This document shows, piece by piece, positions 34,208-44,545 of a DNA stretch of 64,000 bases; within the stretch, counting starts at the first letter, position 1, and every line of letters starts with the position of its first letter. Under the pieces are notes generated by a model. That model saw only the letters and a program-made list of their open reading frames with translations, did not search any database and was not told the DNA's origin. The position numbers and the translations under genes were made by a program. Source of the DNA: Climacium dendroides (taxonomy: Eukaryota; Streptophyta; Bryopsida; Hypnales; Climaciaceae); NCBI GenBank assembly GCA_950106755.1, contig CATNNA010000008.1, positions 372,001 to 436,000 on the forward strand, written 5' to 3'.

Positions 34208-34739
34208 CTTATAGTTCATAATTTTATTAGACAAATGTTGTTTTGGTAGTTCAATTAGAGCACTCATTGTAATTATTAACAAGTTTGGGCATGTTTACAT
34301 TCATATATGTATTGGTTACTTTTATTATGGTAGTGTGCCTATGTATGAGAAATTGATTTCTATTAATAGTAAATTTTTTTATTACTATTGCATCTCCAAG
34401 TATTGTATTCTAAATGTTTTTGGTGAATTTTTGGTAATTCATATGTTTAATTTCATGTTAAAGTTTGCTATCCTCCATGTATACATTAGTTTTTTGACAT
34501 ATGAAAGTTTTGATTTTAAAAAATGTCTCACTTCATAATGTCTTTGACTATTTTGTTTTCTTTTTTACAAAGGAATTAGTAAATTGAGATGTACTTTTGA
34601 GTTTGTGCTACTTTAGTTAATAGTATAAAATTAATGAAATACATATTTGACATTTTCAAGTCTCAATTTAATGAATAGTCTCAATTTAATGAACCCTTCT
34701 TCCACCTTGCATGTATGAAAAATTAAAATGAGACTGCAA
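34208..34739. other. Gene-free right subterminal region of G1
   Basis: AT-rich. Contains repeated TCTCAATTTAATGAA motifs near 34660-34690 that resemble the inner part of the terminal repeat and may be subterminal binding repeats. Confidence 0.45.
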
Positions 34740-34767
34740 TTTGTCTCATTTTAACGAATAAGGCCTT
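34740..34767 (-). repeat. Right terminal inverted repeat of G1
   Basis: Perfect 28-bp inverted match to 11128-11155. Followed by TTGG (34768-34771), the proposed target duplication. Confidence 0.85.
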
Positions 34768-35046
34768 TTGGGTTTTAGTTGGCTGTGTAAATAGATTTTG
34801 ATTCGGATTGAGTATTAGCCTGGATCGGATCAGCCTATAGAAATAGAAAGGAATTGTCCGGTATTTGGGGAAAAGGGTAAATAGTGAGAAAGAAGAGTAT
34901 ATGAATTGAGAATTTTCCTCAAACCACCTAGTAACACGAAACACTTCACAGAGTCTCTTGGGTTCGATCTTTAGAGTCACTTTGTTATGCTTTAAAGAGG
35001 TTTTTGTGAGTATAATAGGGAATTTCACTTACCCTATGCTGCGACA
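34768..35046 (+). mobile_element. Family A unit A1, 3' end
   Basis: The last 275 bp of A1 after G1. It contains GGGTTCGATCTTTAG and TTTTTGTGAGTATAATAGGGAA, matching A2 at 47880-47968, and ends CTGCGACA. B3 sequence follows at 35047. Confidence 0.8.
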
Positions 35047-36983
35047 GCGGGCGTTTTACGAGTGGAAAAACGGACTTTATTGGGATGAGCTCAGGAATCG
35101 GAGTCTAATTGTGTCTGGTTGGAGAGTGAGCTGCGAACAGTCCAAGAAATGGCCAGAGTCATGGAAGAAGAGCACTTCCGGCAGATAGAGGCATTGTGCC
35201 AGGGTGTGACTTGACTCCGGAGTTCCTTGAATATTCCGGCGGATTGCATCAACAAGGCCCGATTGTTCGAGGCCAACTTCGACGTTGCTGCCAGCTCGAG
35301 CCGGGTGCCCATTGTCAAGTGTCTACTGGAGCAGGCGAGACGGATGGACGCATCGCGAGCTGAGATGCGGGACATGGTGGAGTATTTGGCCCCCGCAGAG
35401 TCAAATCCGATAACTCCTCGTCCTTCCTCTCCCGCACAGACCTTGACAGTTCCGGAAGGTAATGTTCCGGAACCTGTTGTTACAGAAGTATTACCGGTAG
35501 TACCGTCTGTTCCGGAACTTTCACCACTGTTGGAGAGACCAGAAGGAGTGGATTGGGGTGCAGTGATACCTAAAGGCAGTGAAGACCTTCTCCTGGTGAC
35601 CCCAATCATTGACCTTACGGGTACTCTTCCGAAGACTCGAGGGATTCGATTGATATAGTCTTCTCCCCGCCACAAACAGACCCGGAAGGATTTTCGAGGA
35701 AATCCGGAAGTTCCGATAGTCGGAACCCAATGTTTAGACAGAGGCACCAATATCGTGGGAGGTCCAAGTTGGGGAGCAAGGGGCCCAGATTTGTTTTCTC
35801 CAGGAAGTAGCCGGAAGCAAATAAACCTTGACTCGTTAAAGGACCTTATTCCTCCTACAGATAAGGATGCAGAGGAATAGGAGGCAGCATTGTATATACT
35901 TGTGATAGTACCGGAGTTCGGCCATCAAAGCTGGAAAAATACAATCTAGTAGATTACCGGAAATCTAGCGGACCAGTAGGAATGTTTTGTGGGATTTTTA
36001 GGATGATGTTAGTTTTAATATAAGTCGGTTTTTGATGGACCTTTGTGGTCATTCACATCCATCCCATTATTTTCAGCTTGTACCTTTTGAGCTTAATTCA
36101 AGTGTTTGGAGGCTTTCCATTCTCTTACTTCTTGTATTCAGTGCATGCTTGTAGGGGTGTGGGTCCATTTGTGCCTTTTCTGGATGCTAAGAACTTACCT
36201 TGAATAGCAAGAGTCGACTTTGTGAGTGGTTTCCGGATGTCACTGGATTGATGGGGAGATCGGCCGGATTGTTTTGACAGTAGTGTTAGTATACTACCTG
36301 CCTGGATGCCGGTATAGCCTGAGGGTAGAATACGGCCTTAGGCGTAAGGGTATCTGACAGGCTGCTAGCAGCTTCCGTGGACGGGAGTTTGCAAGACGTG
36401 CTCGAATTCCGGATGCCAGAATTCCCCATAGACGGAGTCAAAGCCCCGGTGCAACGCCCAAGAGAGTGCGAGGATATCCACCCGGTCGATGGAAGGCTTA
36501 GTGTCGGGTTGATACTAGAATGTTGTTGTAGTCCTTGACCGTCCCTGCGTGACTTGGTCCGATAAGCATTCCGGATTTGTGAGTAGACAGAACAGTAGGA
36601 TACTTCCGGTCCCTAAAAGTTGAGTTAACATTAGTAGTAGAGGTAAACGAGAGATAGAGAGAAGAGGGAGAGAGTGTGTTTCCGGACACGATAAACATCC
36701 GGACGGTGGATCTGGCCACTCGTCACCTAAACCCAGGGATCCCGGAAGGGGCAACTGAACGGTTTCCGGACTTTTCCGGAACCCATCCGGCACTAGTGGC
36801 CAGACCGGACCTGTAGTCCAGATTAGTAAGTAGGAGAGAAAGTGAAAGCTTAGGTCGAGTTAGCCTATGAATCTGTAAGCCTCAAGTCCTTGTGTAAACG
36901 ATTCCGAAGCGGTTTACTCTAAGTGGGCCTTTAGTGAGAATTAAGGGCTAATTGGAGGAATACTGGTCCGACTAATCGCTACA
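35047..36983 (+). mobile_element. Family B unit B3, 3' half
   Basis: Starts in the middle of the family B ORF, at the equivalent of about position 8003 in B1, directly after the CA end of A1, so A1 appears to have inserted into B3. Ends GACTAATCGCTACA at 36983, inside a G2 exon. The 5' half is absent from the window. A TATA-like AATATAAG lies near 36017, as in B1 and B2, and is followed by about 960 bp of gene-free sequence. Confidence 0.75.
35053..35880 (+). pseudogene. C-terminal half of B3 gag-like ORF
   Basis: From 35227 the frame runs NIPADCINKARLFEANFD, ARRMDASRAEMRDMVEYL, RPEGVDWGAVIP and ITPIIDLTGT-like segments to the stop at 35878-35880. One TAG lies near 35656. The upstream coiled-coil part (35053-35226) is out of frame and decayed. 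Matches B1 8190-8823 and B2 40620-39952. Confidence 0.7.
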
Positions 36984-37475
36984 CATGCCTCCTGGTCAAC
37001 ATCTCCACCTTTGTCGAAAAACTTCAACTCAGGCTTGAACATCATTATGTCCTGAAGGATGACTTTTTTCCTCTTGTGGCAATTTATCCAATCTGCACTT
37101 GTCATGTTGTCCACGATCAACATTTTGGGTCGCTTAATGGAGAGCTTTAGGTAAGCAATTTTTCGGTTTGGAATCTCATCGAGCAAATGAATCACGAACA
37201 CTTTATAATCTTTGTCTGTGAAATACCTAAAGTGCCAAAAGAACTCTTTCTTGAGAGCTATCTTTGCTCGATTGAATGACTTTGATTCTCTATACGATTT
37301 CAATGTGAAGGGGTCTATCAAGTCGCCATCCGCGTGCATCGCTAAGAACCTTTTAGTGAGAAAAGATGTCGTTTGGTAAGGTGATGATTTGCACTTCATT
37401 TTTAAAGTCTGTTGGACCTCTAATTGTAGCCCCATTTTTTTCAAGATTAATGCTCTAAAATCTCTTCACGATAAG
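36984..37475 (-). pseudogene. Methyltransferase-type exon of G2, N-terminal part
   Basis: Matches the start of the G1 exon 17475-16950: GATIRGPTDFKNE (in a second frame), GDLIDPFTLKSYRES, FTDKDYKVFVIHLLDE, VDNMTSADWINCHKRKK. It ends at the B3 insertion within FDKGGDVDQEA. A TAG after VKRF and a frameshift near 37400 break it. The C-terminal catalytic-like part is missing. Confidence 0.6.
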
Positions 37476-38496
37476 GCTTGCAAATTTTTGCGACATCAAC
37501 ATTACAGAATTTAGCAATAGGTCACGCAAATGTCAATGACAATCTTATCATTGACTTGAAGATATACTCTGGAGGTGTCCAGCTATGATTGAGTACGTAC
37601 ATCTAACTCTAGTGAATGATGATTAAATATAAACAGATAGTACTGAACAATCGGTTTGAAATGCATTTCATTTCTTTAAGTCGAAGATACTTACCATGTA
37701 ATTGTTTAGACTGTAAACCAATTTATTCTTTCTCGTCAAGGCTTCATTTTCATTATCAATTGGCCGCTTATAGGAGATCCATATGTTTCGACAACTAATA
37801 ATTTTGTTCCCCCGCGTTGGTTGTGCATGATCAAGGTGATTTATATAGTTGTAGAACTTGGAGATGTTGGTCAGTTTTGTTGCATCTAGAATCCATACAA
37901 TGGATGCTTCCCAAGTCTGGAACAAAACCTTTCTTTCCTTCGCGCAACCTACTTCCTGAAGCTCCTTTGATGCTGTTATGCTGTATTGGCCTTTTATTAT
38001 CATAAACTGGCCGTCTTTTATGTCGTCCCACATTTGGGGCTTATTTTTTAACAAGTTTCCATTCTTTTCAATAGGTGTAAGACACACTTTTTGACGTTGT
38101 TTCGTGTTAATGATTTGAACAAGCTCTTTTTTTACTGTATCAACAATGTCTCTTCGCAATGTTTGAATGATGTATTGATCAGGGGCTTGCTGACACTTGT
38201 CAATGTTGACCTTCATGGTTTGCATGTCAAATAAGAAGTAGGGCTTGTGCTCTGCCCAGAATTGTTTTTGAAGCAAGTGAAACTTCTCATGCTCCTCCAT
38301 CGGAGTGTCAGCTTCTAGTCTACTTGCTTCAATCGTCGTCAACCCCAAACCTAAACTTCTTGCTGTTGTTGGGGTAGGAGGAAGGTTAGACATTCTCCCT
38401 TTTTTGCTAGATTCTCCGACCCAAGATGTTGTTTTGGCAAGCTTTTGAGGCTGAGACATTGCCTCATTTGCCTGAGACGGCCTTTTTTCTTGGCTA

Positions 38497-38711
38497 CACT
38501 ATAAGAGAAAGTCGTCCTAATTGATAGAAATCAACCCCTCCTAATCTACAGAAATTTGACAAGTTTCTGTCAATTAGGACAAAAAACTGTCCGAATTGAT
38601 AGAAAATTGTCCGAATTGACAAAAAACTGTCAATTTTCTGTAGATTAGGAGGGGCTGATTTCAGTCATTTTGGACCAGTTTCTGTCAGTTCGGACAGGTT
38701 TTCTTGTAGTG
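38497..38711. mobile_element. Second CACTA-type MITE (215 bp)
   Basis: Starts CACTATAAGAGAAAG and ends TTTTCTTGTAGTG, flanked by the 3-bp duplication CTA (38494-38496, 38712-38714). The interior has GATAGAAA, TGTCCGAATTGA and CTGTCAATT words in inverted arrangement. It is unrelated in interior sequence to M1-M3. Inserted in G2. Confidence 0.8.
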
Positions 38712-38851
38712 CTACCAATAGCAATACCTTTGGAATTAGTCAGTCTTCCAACTTCGAAGGTTTTTCTTGCTTGCAAAGCTGGACCTCCTATAGTTGATCT
38801 TCTCTCCACGTTCCTTACAACATAGTGGTGTGGAGAGCTTGCCAGATATGT

Positions 38852-41800
38852 TGTAGCAATTAGTCGGACCAGTATTCCTCCAGTTAGCCCTTAATTCACA
38901 CCAAAGACCTTCTTAGAGTAAACCGCTCCGGAATCATTCCCACAAGGACTTGTGGATTACAATTTTATAGGCTTATCCCGGTCTAAGCGTTCACTTTTCT
39001 CTCCGTCAAACAGTTACAGACTATAGGTCCGGTCCGGGCACTAGTGCCGGGTGGGTTCCGGAAGGATCCGGAAACCTTTTCAGTATCCCTTCCGGGATCC
39101 CTGGGTTTGGATGACGAGTGGCCAGATCCACCATCCGGATGCTTACCGTGTCTGGAAACACGCTCTCTTTCACTCTCTCTCTCTCTCTAATACTAATAGT
39201 AACTTAACTCTTCAGGGACCGGAAGTGTCCTCCTGTTCCGTCACCTCACAAATCCGGAAGTTCTTCCGGATTAGGTCACACAGGGACGGTCAAGAACTAC
39301 AACGACATTCTAACCTTTAACCGAACACTGAGCCTCCTGTCGACCAGGTGGTTTCTCCTGTACTTTCTTAAGCTTGCGCCGGGGCTTAACTCTGTTCTAC
39401 GAGGAATTCCGACAATCCGGAATTCGGGCACGTCCGGCAATACCCCTGTACACGGAAGTTTGCTAGTAGCCTCTCAGATACCCCTTTTCACCTAGGGCTA
39501 TATCCTACACGTAGGCTATACCGGCATCCGAGCAGTACTACCCTAACCCTACTGCCGGAACCATCCGGTTGATCTCCCCCTCAAGTTAATACATCCGGAT
39601 ACTCTCACAACATCGACTCTTGCCACACAAGGTAAGTTCTCAGTCCCGGAAATGCAAGAACGGACTCACACCTCTCACAAACATATACCGTACATAAGAA
39701 AGATAAGAGATTGGATACTCCAACACACTTTAGATTTAAGCTCAGAAAAATGTACACTACTGAAACTATGAGATGGCTGTGAATGACCAGAAAGGTCATT
39801 AAAAGTCCTACTTATACTAAGACTAACGTCATCCTAAAAATCCTACAAAGCATTCCTACTGGTCCGCTAGATTTCCGGAAAATTCCAGATCCTATTTTTC
39901 CGGCTTTGACTGCCGGACTCTGGTATTGCCACTATACTACACTATTGTATACTATTCTTTTGAATCCGGATCTTTAGGAGGAACATAGTCCTTCAGAAGA
40001 TCCAACTTTACCTCTTTTCGACTACCCTCCGGAGAAAACAGATTCGGACCCCTTTGGCCCCATCTTGGGATTTCCACAATACTGGTGTCCCTGTCTACAC
40101 TCCTAGTCCCGACTACCTGAGTGTCCGGACTCCCTCGAGAATCCTTCTGAGTCTTCTTATGACGCGGAGAAGACTGCACCGTCCGTCTGGCGTGAACTTC
40201 CGGAGAAGCACCTGTCAGGTCAATGGTTGGAGTCACCGACAACAGGTCTTCACTTCCCGGAGGTACCACTGCTCCCTAGTCCACTCCTTCTGGTCTTCCG
40301 GTTGGTGGTGAAAGTTCCGGATTTACCGGTACCACCGATGAGACCTCCGTAACCATAGGTTCCGGATCGCTGCTTTCCGGAACCACTAAAGTCTGCGCTG
40401 ACGGGGGAGATTGAGGTGCCGGATCCGACTCTGCGGACATAAAGTACTCCATCATCTCCCTCATCGTGGCCCTGGATGTATTCATTCGTCTTGCCTGCTC
40501 TAGTAAGCATTTGACGATAGGAACCCGGCTTGAGCTGGCGGTTGCATCGAGGTTAGTTTCAAACAGCCGGGCCTTGTTGATATAGTTTGCCGGCACCTCC
40601 AGAGAGCTCTGGAGCTGAACTACACTTTGGCACAAGGCCGCTATCTGCCGGTGATGGTCTTCTTCTGTGAGCCGGGCTGTCTCCTTAGCGATGCGGATGG
40701 TGCTCTCTAAATCCACACAACGGGATTCCGAGTTTCGGACTTGGTCTCGCAACGTCTGGTTTTCTACGTGCAACGTCCCCAGCTCCGTTACCAAATTCTT
40801 CTACTCTGCTATGAGGAGGTTGTTTTGCTGCTCCGTTGCCACCAATGCATCCGTCCTCCGGAAAATGGCGTTCCGCTCGGTTAGCGCCATCTTCCGACAC
40901 ACTCGTTTGAGGGCTCCATCATAGTTCTCGTAGATCTGGGTGAGATCGTCTGCCCGCCACACCAGATGTTGAGCCATCTCTTGGATGTCTTCTAGAGGCG
41001 ACCCTCCCAATCGCATGGTTGTCCGGTCCCTCTCCTCCACCTCTATCATCCGGGTCCGGGAGGGTCCGGCCTCAACCTGAGTGGCGACCGTGTGCAGTCG
41101 TACCGGCCCAACCAGTTGCAAGGATGGTTGGGCTCCCTTTGGAACAGGTCCGGTCTCCGTCTTTACCTCCTGAACCTCTTTTTGTGGTTTCGGTGTAGGA
41201 GGCTCCTCTGACGGATTTACCAGCGGCGTCCTATTTTGCCTTTTCTTCTTCTTTAGCGGAGAGACCGGCTCCTCTTCTTTAGTGTCCTCATCGTCCGGTC
41301 CGTCTCGAGGCGAGGGCTCCTCTCCTCCGTACTGCTGAAGTTGGACTAGGTCTTGATACGCACTCTCCTCGTTTGCCTTGAGCAGAGAGTGGTGGGCGTA
41401 CAAATGAGACAAATATGCCGGAAGAGGACTTTGGCTCTTTTTTCCGGACCAGAGGGCACGCACTAAGTCTCCGACTAGTTCGTGGATGATGGCTGCCCAG
41501 TCCATCATCATCTTTCCCTGGAGGCTCCCCAAGATGGTGGAGACTACCTTCGCTACTACTCGCCGCGGCTTCAAGTTGGTGGGATGGAGGATAGGGTTGA
41601 GAAACGCTATCACATCCCGGTACTCCGGATTCACCAGGTCGGAAACTTGGTTACCTTCCTTCGGGTTGGCGGGTGCCCGGAATTCACCCTCCATCACCTC
41701 CTGGTTCTTCTCCATGACCTTGTCTGGCGCCTCCCGGAACTTGTAGACAGCCCGCCAAGTGTTCACCGTCCATAGGTCTGGCTTCGCCCGAATGGTGGTA

Positions 41801-42551
41801 TCCAAGATACCACTTTCCGGACGAAGTATGTCCGAAACCAGACTCTCCTCTTGGATCCCCCACGGCACTTCTAGGAGTCCGTCACACCCCATGTTGCGGA
41901 GATGCTCCCGTAGGCGCGCTAGCCGGTCCTCCTCCGTCGGAACCTCCGGAACCACCTTCATCACCGGGATGGTCCTTGGTCGAGGTGCAGGTGCCGGAGC
42001 CTCGTCCTCCGAATCCTCAGGCAAGTCCTTTAACTTCCGCCGGCTTGCCCTAGAAGCCATTGTACTCACGAACAATCCTCACACAATCTCTCCTTAAATC
42101 TCTGCTCACAACTTTCACTCCGGTAACCCCTACACGATCGCAACTCACACAGTCCCTCAGTCTACCGGAATTCTAACGAAGCGAGAAAAAACGAATACGC
42201 CGGCGGAAGAACAAAAGAAAGAAGATTAGTGTGCCCGCGGCTGGCTACAGTCCCCCTCTTATACTGGCCCGATGTACGGGACAGGTTTTGGCAGCAAAAC
42301 CCTATCCCTAGTACGGATCCGGTTTCTGGTTTAGGGCCGGCGCCGTCATCCGATTTCCGGAACTTTCTAGGGTTCCGGATTTTAGGTTTTTAGCCCTAAT
42401 GAAATTTTTCCAGATCCGGAAATCCGGTTTTCCTAATTTGCCTTAACTTCTTAGGAGAACTCAAAAACTTTCCCTCTGAAGGAAACCATTTTTGAATTTT
42501 TCCGTCTTATGCTAGTATTATGGGTCTAGCATGTGGGATCGCATTCCCACA
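38852..42551 (-). mobile_element. Family B unit B2 (3.7 kb)
   Basis: On the minus strand it starts TGTGGGAATGCGATCCCACA (a terminal palindrome) and ends CGACTAATTGCTACA. The flanking 5-mers TATGT and TATGC (38847-38851, 42552-42556) are a mutated target duplication. Removing it rejoins the ParB-like exon of G2. TATA boxes at 42258-42263 and 39811-39816 (minus) bracket the ORF. No pol genes and no second LTR. Confidence 0.85.
39952..42060 (-). pseudogene. Gag-like ORF of B2, near-intact
   Basis: One frame of 702 codons from MASRASRRKLKDLPED, with only two internal stops: TAG at 40798-40800 and TAG near 40273, where B1 and B3 have Trp in GVDWG. It is the best model of the family B protein. Order: acidic N-terminus, globular domain about residues 30-215 (LRNMGCDGLLEVPWGI, VNTWRAVYKFREAPDK, PANPKEGNQVSDLVNP, LPAYLSHLYAHHSLL), Lys-rich stretch LKKKKRQNR, a Pro/Glu linker, and two coiled-coil segments (about residues 335-460). 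Then comes CLLEQARRMNTSRATMREMM and a disordered acidic/Pro tail. There are no enzyme motifs. The relation to plant gag-like or transposon-protein domains is by appearance only. Confidence 0.75.
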
Positions 42552-42893
42552 TATGCCGTAGCCGATTTGCGTTAGATTTGGCAAAGTTGTTTTTCCATGG
42601 AATGTACCCTGATTTTTCAAATTCTTCGTTGAGGGCTTCCATCTAAGATCCCTTAAGAAAAGTCATGAGATTCTGTAAGTCAAAATTTCCATGGTAGGCG
42701 TTAACATTAAGGGCGATGGAGTGGTTATGAAGTCTTGGCTTTCCTTGGTTGTCTACTTTGCGAAGTACAATGACGACAAAGTCTTTGTGGTGATCTTCTA
42801 TTATTGTCACCTTCTCATTGAAGTTCCATGGAAGATATGCGTCTTTCCCTTGGACACGGTAATGGAGGTACACAAAGTCTTTCTATCTACTCA

Positions 42894-43043
42894 CACTACT
42901 AGAAAATTTCATTTTTCTGTTGTTTTGGTCGCGTTGATCCGGTCAAAATCTGACAGAAATCTGTTGGTTTCAACAGATTTCTGTCAGATTTTGACCGGAT
43001 CAACGCGACCAAAACAACAGAAATACGAAATTTTCTAGTAGTG
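42894..43043. mobile_element. CACTA-type MITE, copy M3 (150 bp)
   Basis: CACTACTAGAAAA...TTTTCTAGTAGTG with 3-bp duplication TCA (42891-42893, 43044-43046). Excising it restores the G2 reading frame between WSFGV and VYLHYRV, aligned with G1. Almost identical to M2. Confidence 0.9.
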
Positions 43044-43249
43044 TCACGCCAAAACTCCAAGTTGCTATATGCTCTTTAAATTGCCATAGCGCTTTGTAGG
43101 TTTCCTCCATTTCCTTGAAGAATGGTTTGTCGAGAAACGGGTTAATGAAAGGCTCCTTGTGGTGCTCAATGGCTAAGTAATCATGCATCTATGTCTTCCT
43201 TTGTCGGTTGTACTGATTTGGACATTCCCACAAATTATTATTAAATGGA

Positions 43250-43886
43250 CTATCTTCGACTCGAAGATAGGAACGTTTCATAAATCTGTACACAAATTGC
43301 ATTCCCTTGTTTTTTGATATTTTGTTCTTCTTTCATCTATTCAATTTTAAATACTTTTTCAGTTTTTGAAGTTCTATACTCTAGCTAAGTAAGTATATTG
43401 GATTTGTTTTTTTCTTTGTTTTTCCTCGCAGTCAATCTCATTGACAGACTACGGTCTTGATATTTGACTCAAAGATATGGACCTTTTTTACTTCTTGTGT
43501 GGACGATCTAGTCTTTTTTTTGACAGAATTTGAGCATAGACTTTCAGACAAAGTTTATCGAGGAGTTCCTATGGTATCGTTGATTCAATGATATATGGAT
43601 TTTAGGATTTTAGGAGTTTTAATTGCTTTTGAAAAGACCTTCGTATAAATATTTCTTTACCACTATGCACTTCTTCTAAAGAAGTGGGCTTCTGGATTAT
43701 CTTTGAATTGAAGATAGGCTAGAGTTGTATACTTGTATTTCAAGGTGAGCTCTTAGCCTATCTTTTATTTGAAGATAGATTCTGGAGTTGTTTTTCATGT
43801 TCTGCCCTCAGTCTATCTTCGACTTGAAGATAGGTTGGAGTTGTATTTCAGGGTCAACTCTCAACCTAACTTTGAGTTGAAGATAA
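43250..43886. repeat. Palindrome cluster of G2
   Basis: Seven degenerate copies upstream of the G2 ParB-like start, at about 43250 (perfect: CTATCTTCGACTCGAAGATA), 43459, 43574, 43697, 43758, 43812 and 43866. The arm base is T/A (TATCTTC) where G1 has C/G. The same position relative to the gene is occupied by the 180-bp array in G1. The TCTTCGA arm variant is nearly private to this copy. Confidence 0.7.
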
Positions 43887-43934
43887 GGTAGAATTGCATT
43901 TCATGTTCAACTTTGAACCCTAACCCTAGTAATG

Positions 43935-44545
43935 ACGTTGAAACCCTAATTCCAACTTTTATTAAATTTTTCATGACTTTGGGAGCACACTAATTGAAAT
44001 GCTTGAAAGCAAATACGAGCCTAGCAAAATAGTTAGGGGTAGTAAATCCTTACCTTTGAAATGGAAGACAGAGTAGATCTTGTGAACAACAGTAATCGCC
44101 AAATGTAACTCTCAAATTGTTGGATATTGTGAAAGTAAAAAAGAAAGGTACTGTCAGTTTCCAAAGTCCACAAACAAAAATAAGCAAATGTGTATAGGTA
44201 GAATCGGAACTCCTCAATCCAGCACTCCACGTACAACCTGAAAATTCCTCATACTAGTAAACTATACAATCACACACAGCAACAAGCCTGAGCAAACACA
44301 GCCATTACAATAGGTGCTCCTACGTCATTCAAAGTATATGCACAACAGAACAATCTTCACAAATAGGAATTGTGAGCAGTGCATAGCATTGGAAGAAAAG
44401 TCAGCAACGCATAGCATTGAAACGCAATCATGTACCAACGCAACGGCAATGCAAACGCAAACAATACAATGCGACTGCACTTCTGATTCTTATACTTGAG
44501 AATTCAGGTCACCTAAACTTCACTCAACATCATGTAAACAAACTA
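43935..44545. other. AT-rich spacer between G2 and A2
   Basis: No gene recognised. The right limit of G2 is not visible and may lie here. Confidence 0.4.

Larger units (their letters stand above)
11128..34767. mobile_element. G1: 23.6-kb TIR transposon with cargo
   Basis: Both ends carry a perfect 28-bp inverted repeat beginning AAGGCCTTATTCGTTAAAAT. The element sits inside A1: A1 sequence stops at 11127 and resumes at 34772. TTGG occurs on both sides (11124-11127 and 34768-34771), and removing one copy restores a sequence that aligns with the uninterrupted A2 near 47770. Inside are the minus-strand SPPSR gene, the minus-strand ParB/methyltransferase/phosphatase-like gene, and the plus-strand DUF7869-type putative transposase beside the right end. 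Two palindrome arrays lie between the divergent genes. A3, MITE M2 and tandem repeats are secondary insertions or expansions. The superfamily is uncertain. A 4-bp duplication is not one I can link to DUF7869 elements. Confidence 0.8.
37690..43188 (-). pseudogene. ParB-like exon of G2, split by three insertions
   Basis: Starts MHDYLAIEHHKEPFINP (43188), is cut by M3 within WSFGV, resumes at about 42893 (VYLHYRVQGKDAYLPWN) and continues to RSGYIPWKN-like sequence at 42560. B2 interrupts it there; the rest lies below 38852. A second MITE sits at 38497-38711. The last part, 38459-37690, is open: a Ser-rich linker, EHEKFHLLQKQFWAEHKPY, DGQFMIIKGQYSITASKEL and NYINHLDHAQPTRGN, then donor TTACATG/GTAAGT. 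The ParB-like motif reads GQYS here against GQHS in G1. It is a pseudogene. Confidence 0.6.
36984..43934 (-). mobile_element. G2: fragment of a G element
   Basis: Minus-strand exons homologous to G1 17475-16950 and 19075-17665, in the same order, plus palindromes at 43250-43886 where G1 has its 19.4-20.0 kb array. Its left part is cut at 36983 by B3, and the expected continuation is not found left of A1. It is also split by a CACTA MITE (38497-38711), by B2 (38852-42551) and by M3 (42894-43043). No TIR is seen. Confidence 0.65.

Noticed and set aside
11128..34767. Integrated large DNA virus, suggested by kinase-, phosphatase- and methyltransferase-like genes
   Set aside because: No capsid, DNA polymerase, packaging ATPase or helicase motif is visible. 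The kinase-like gene lies outside the TIRs, and the termini and host-junction repair fit a transposon.
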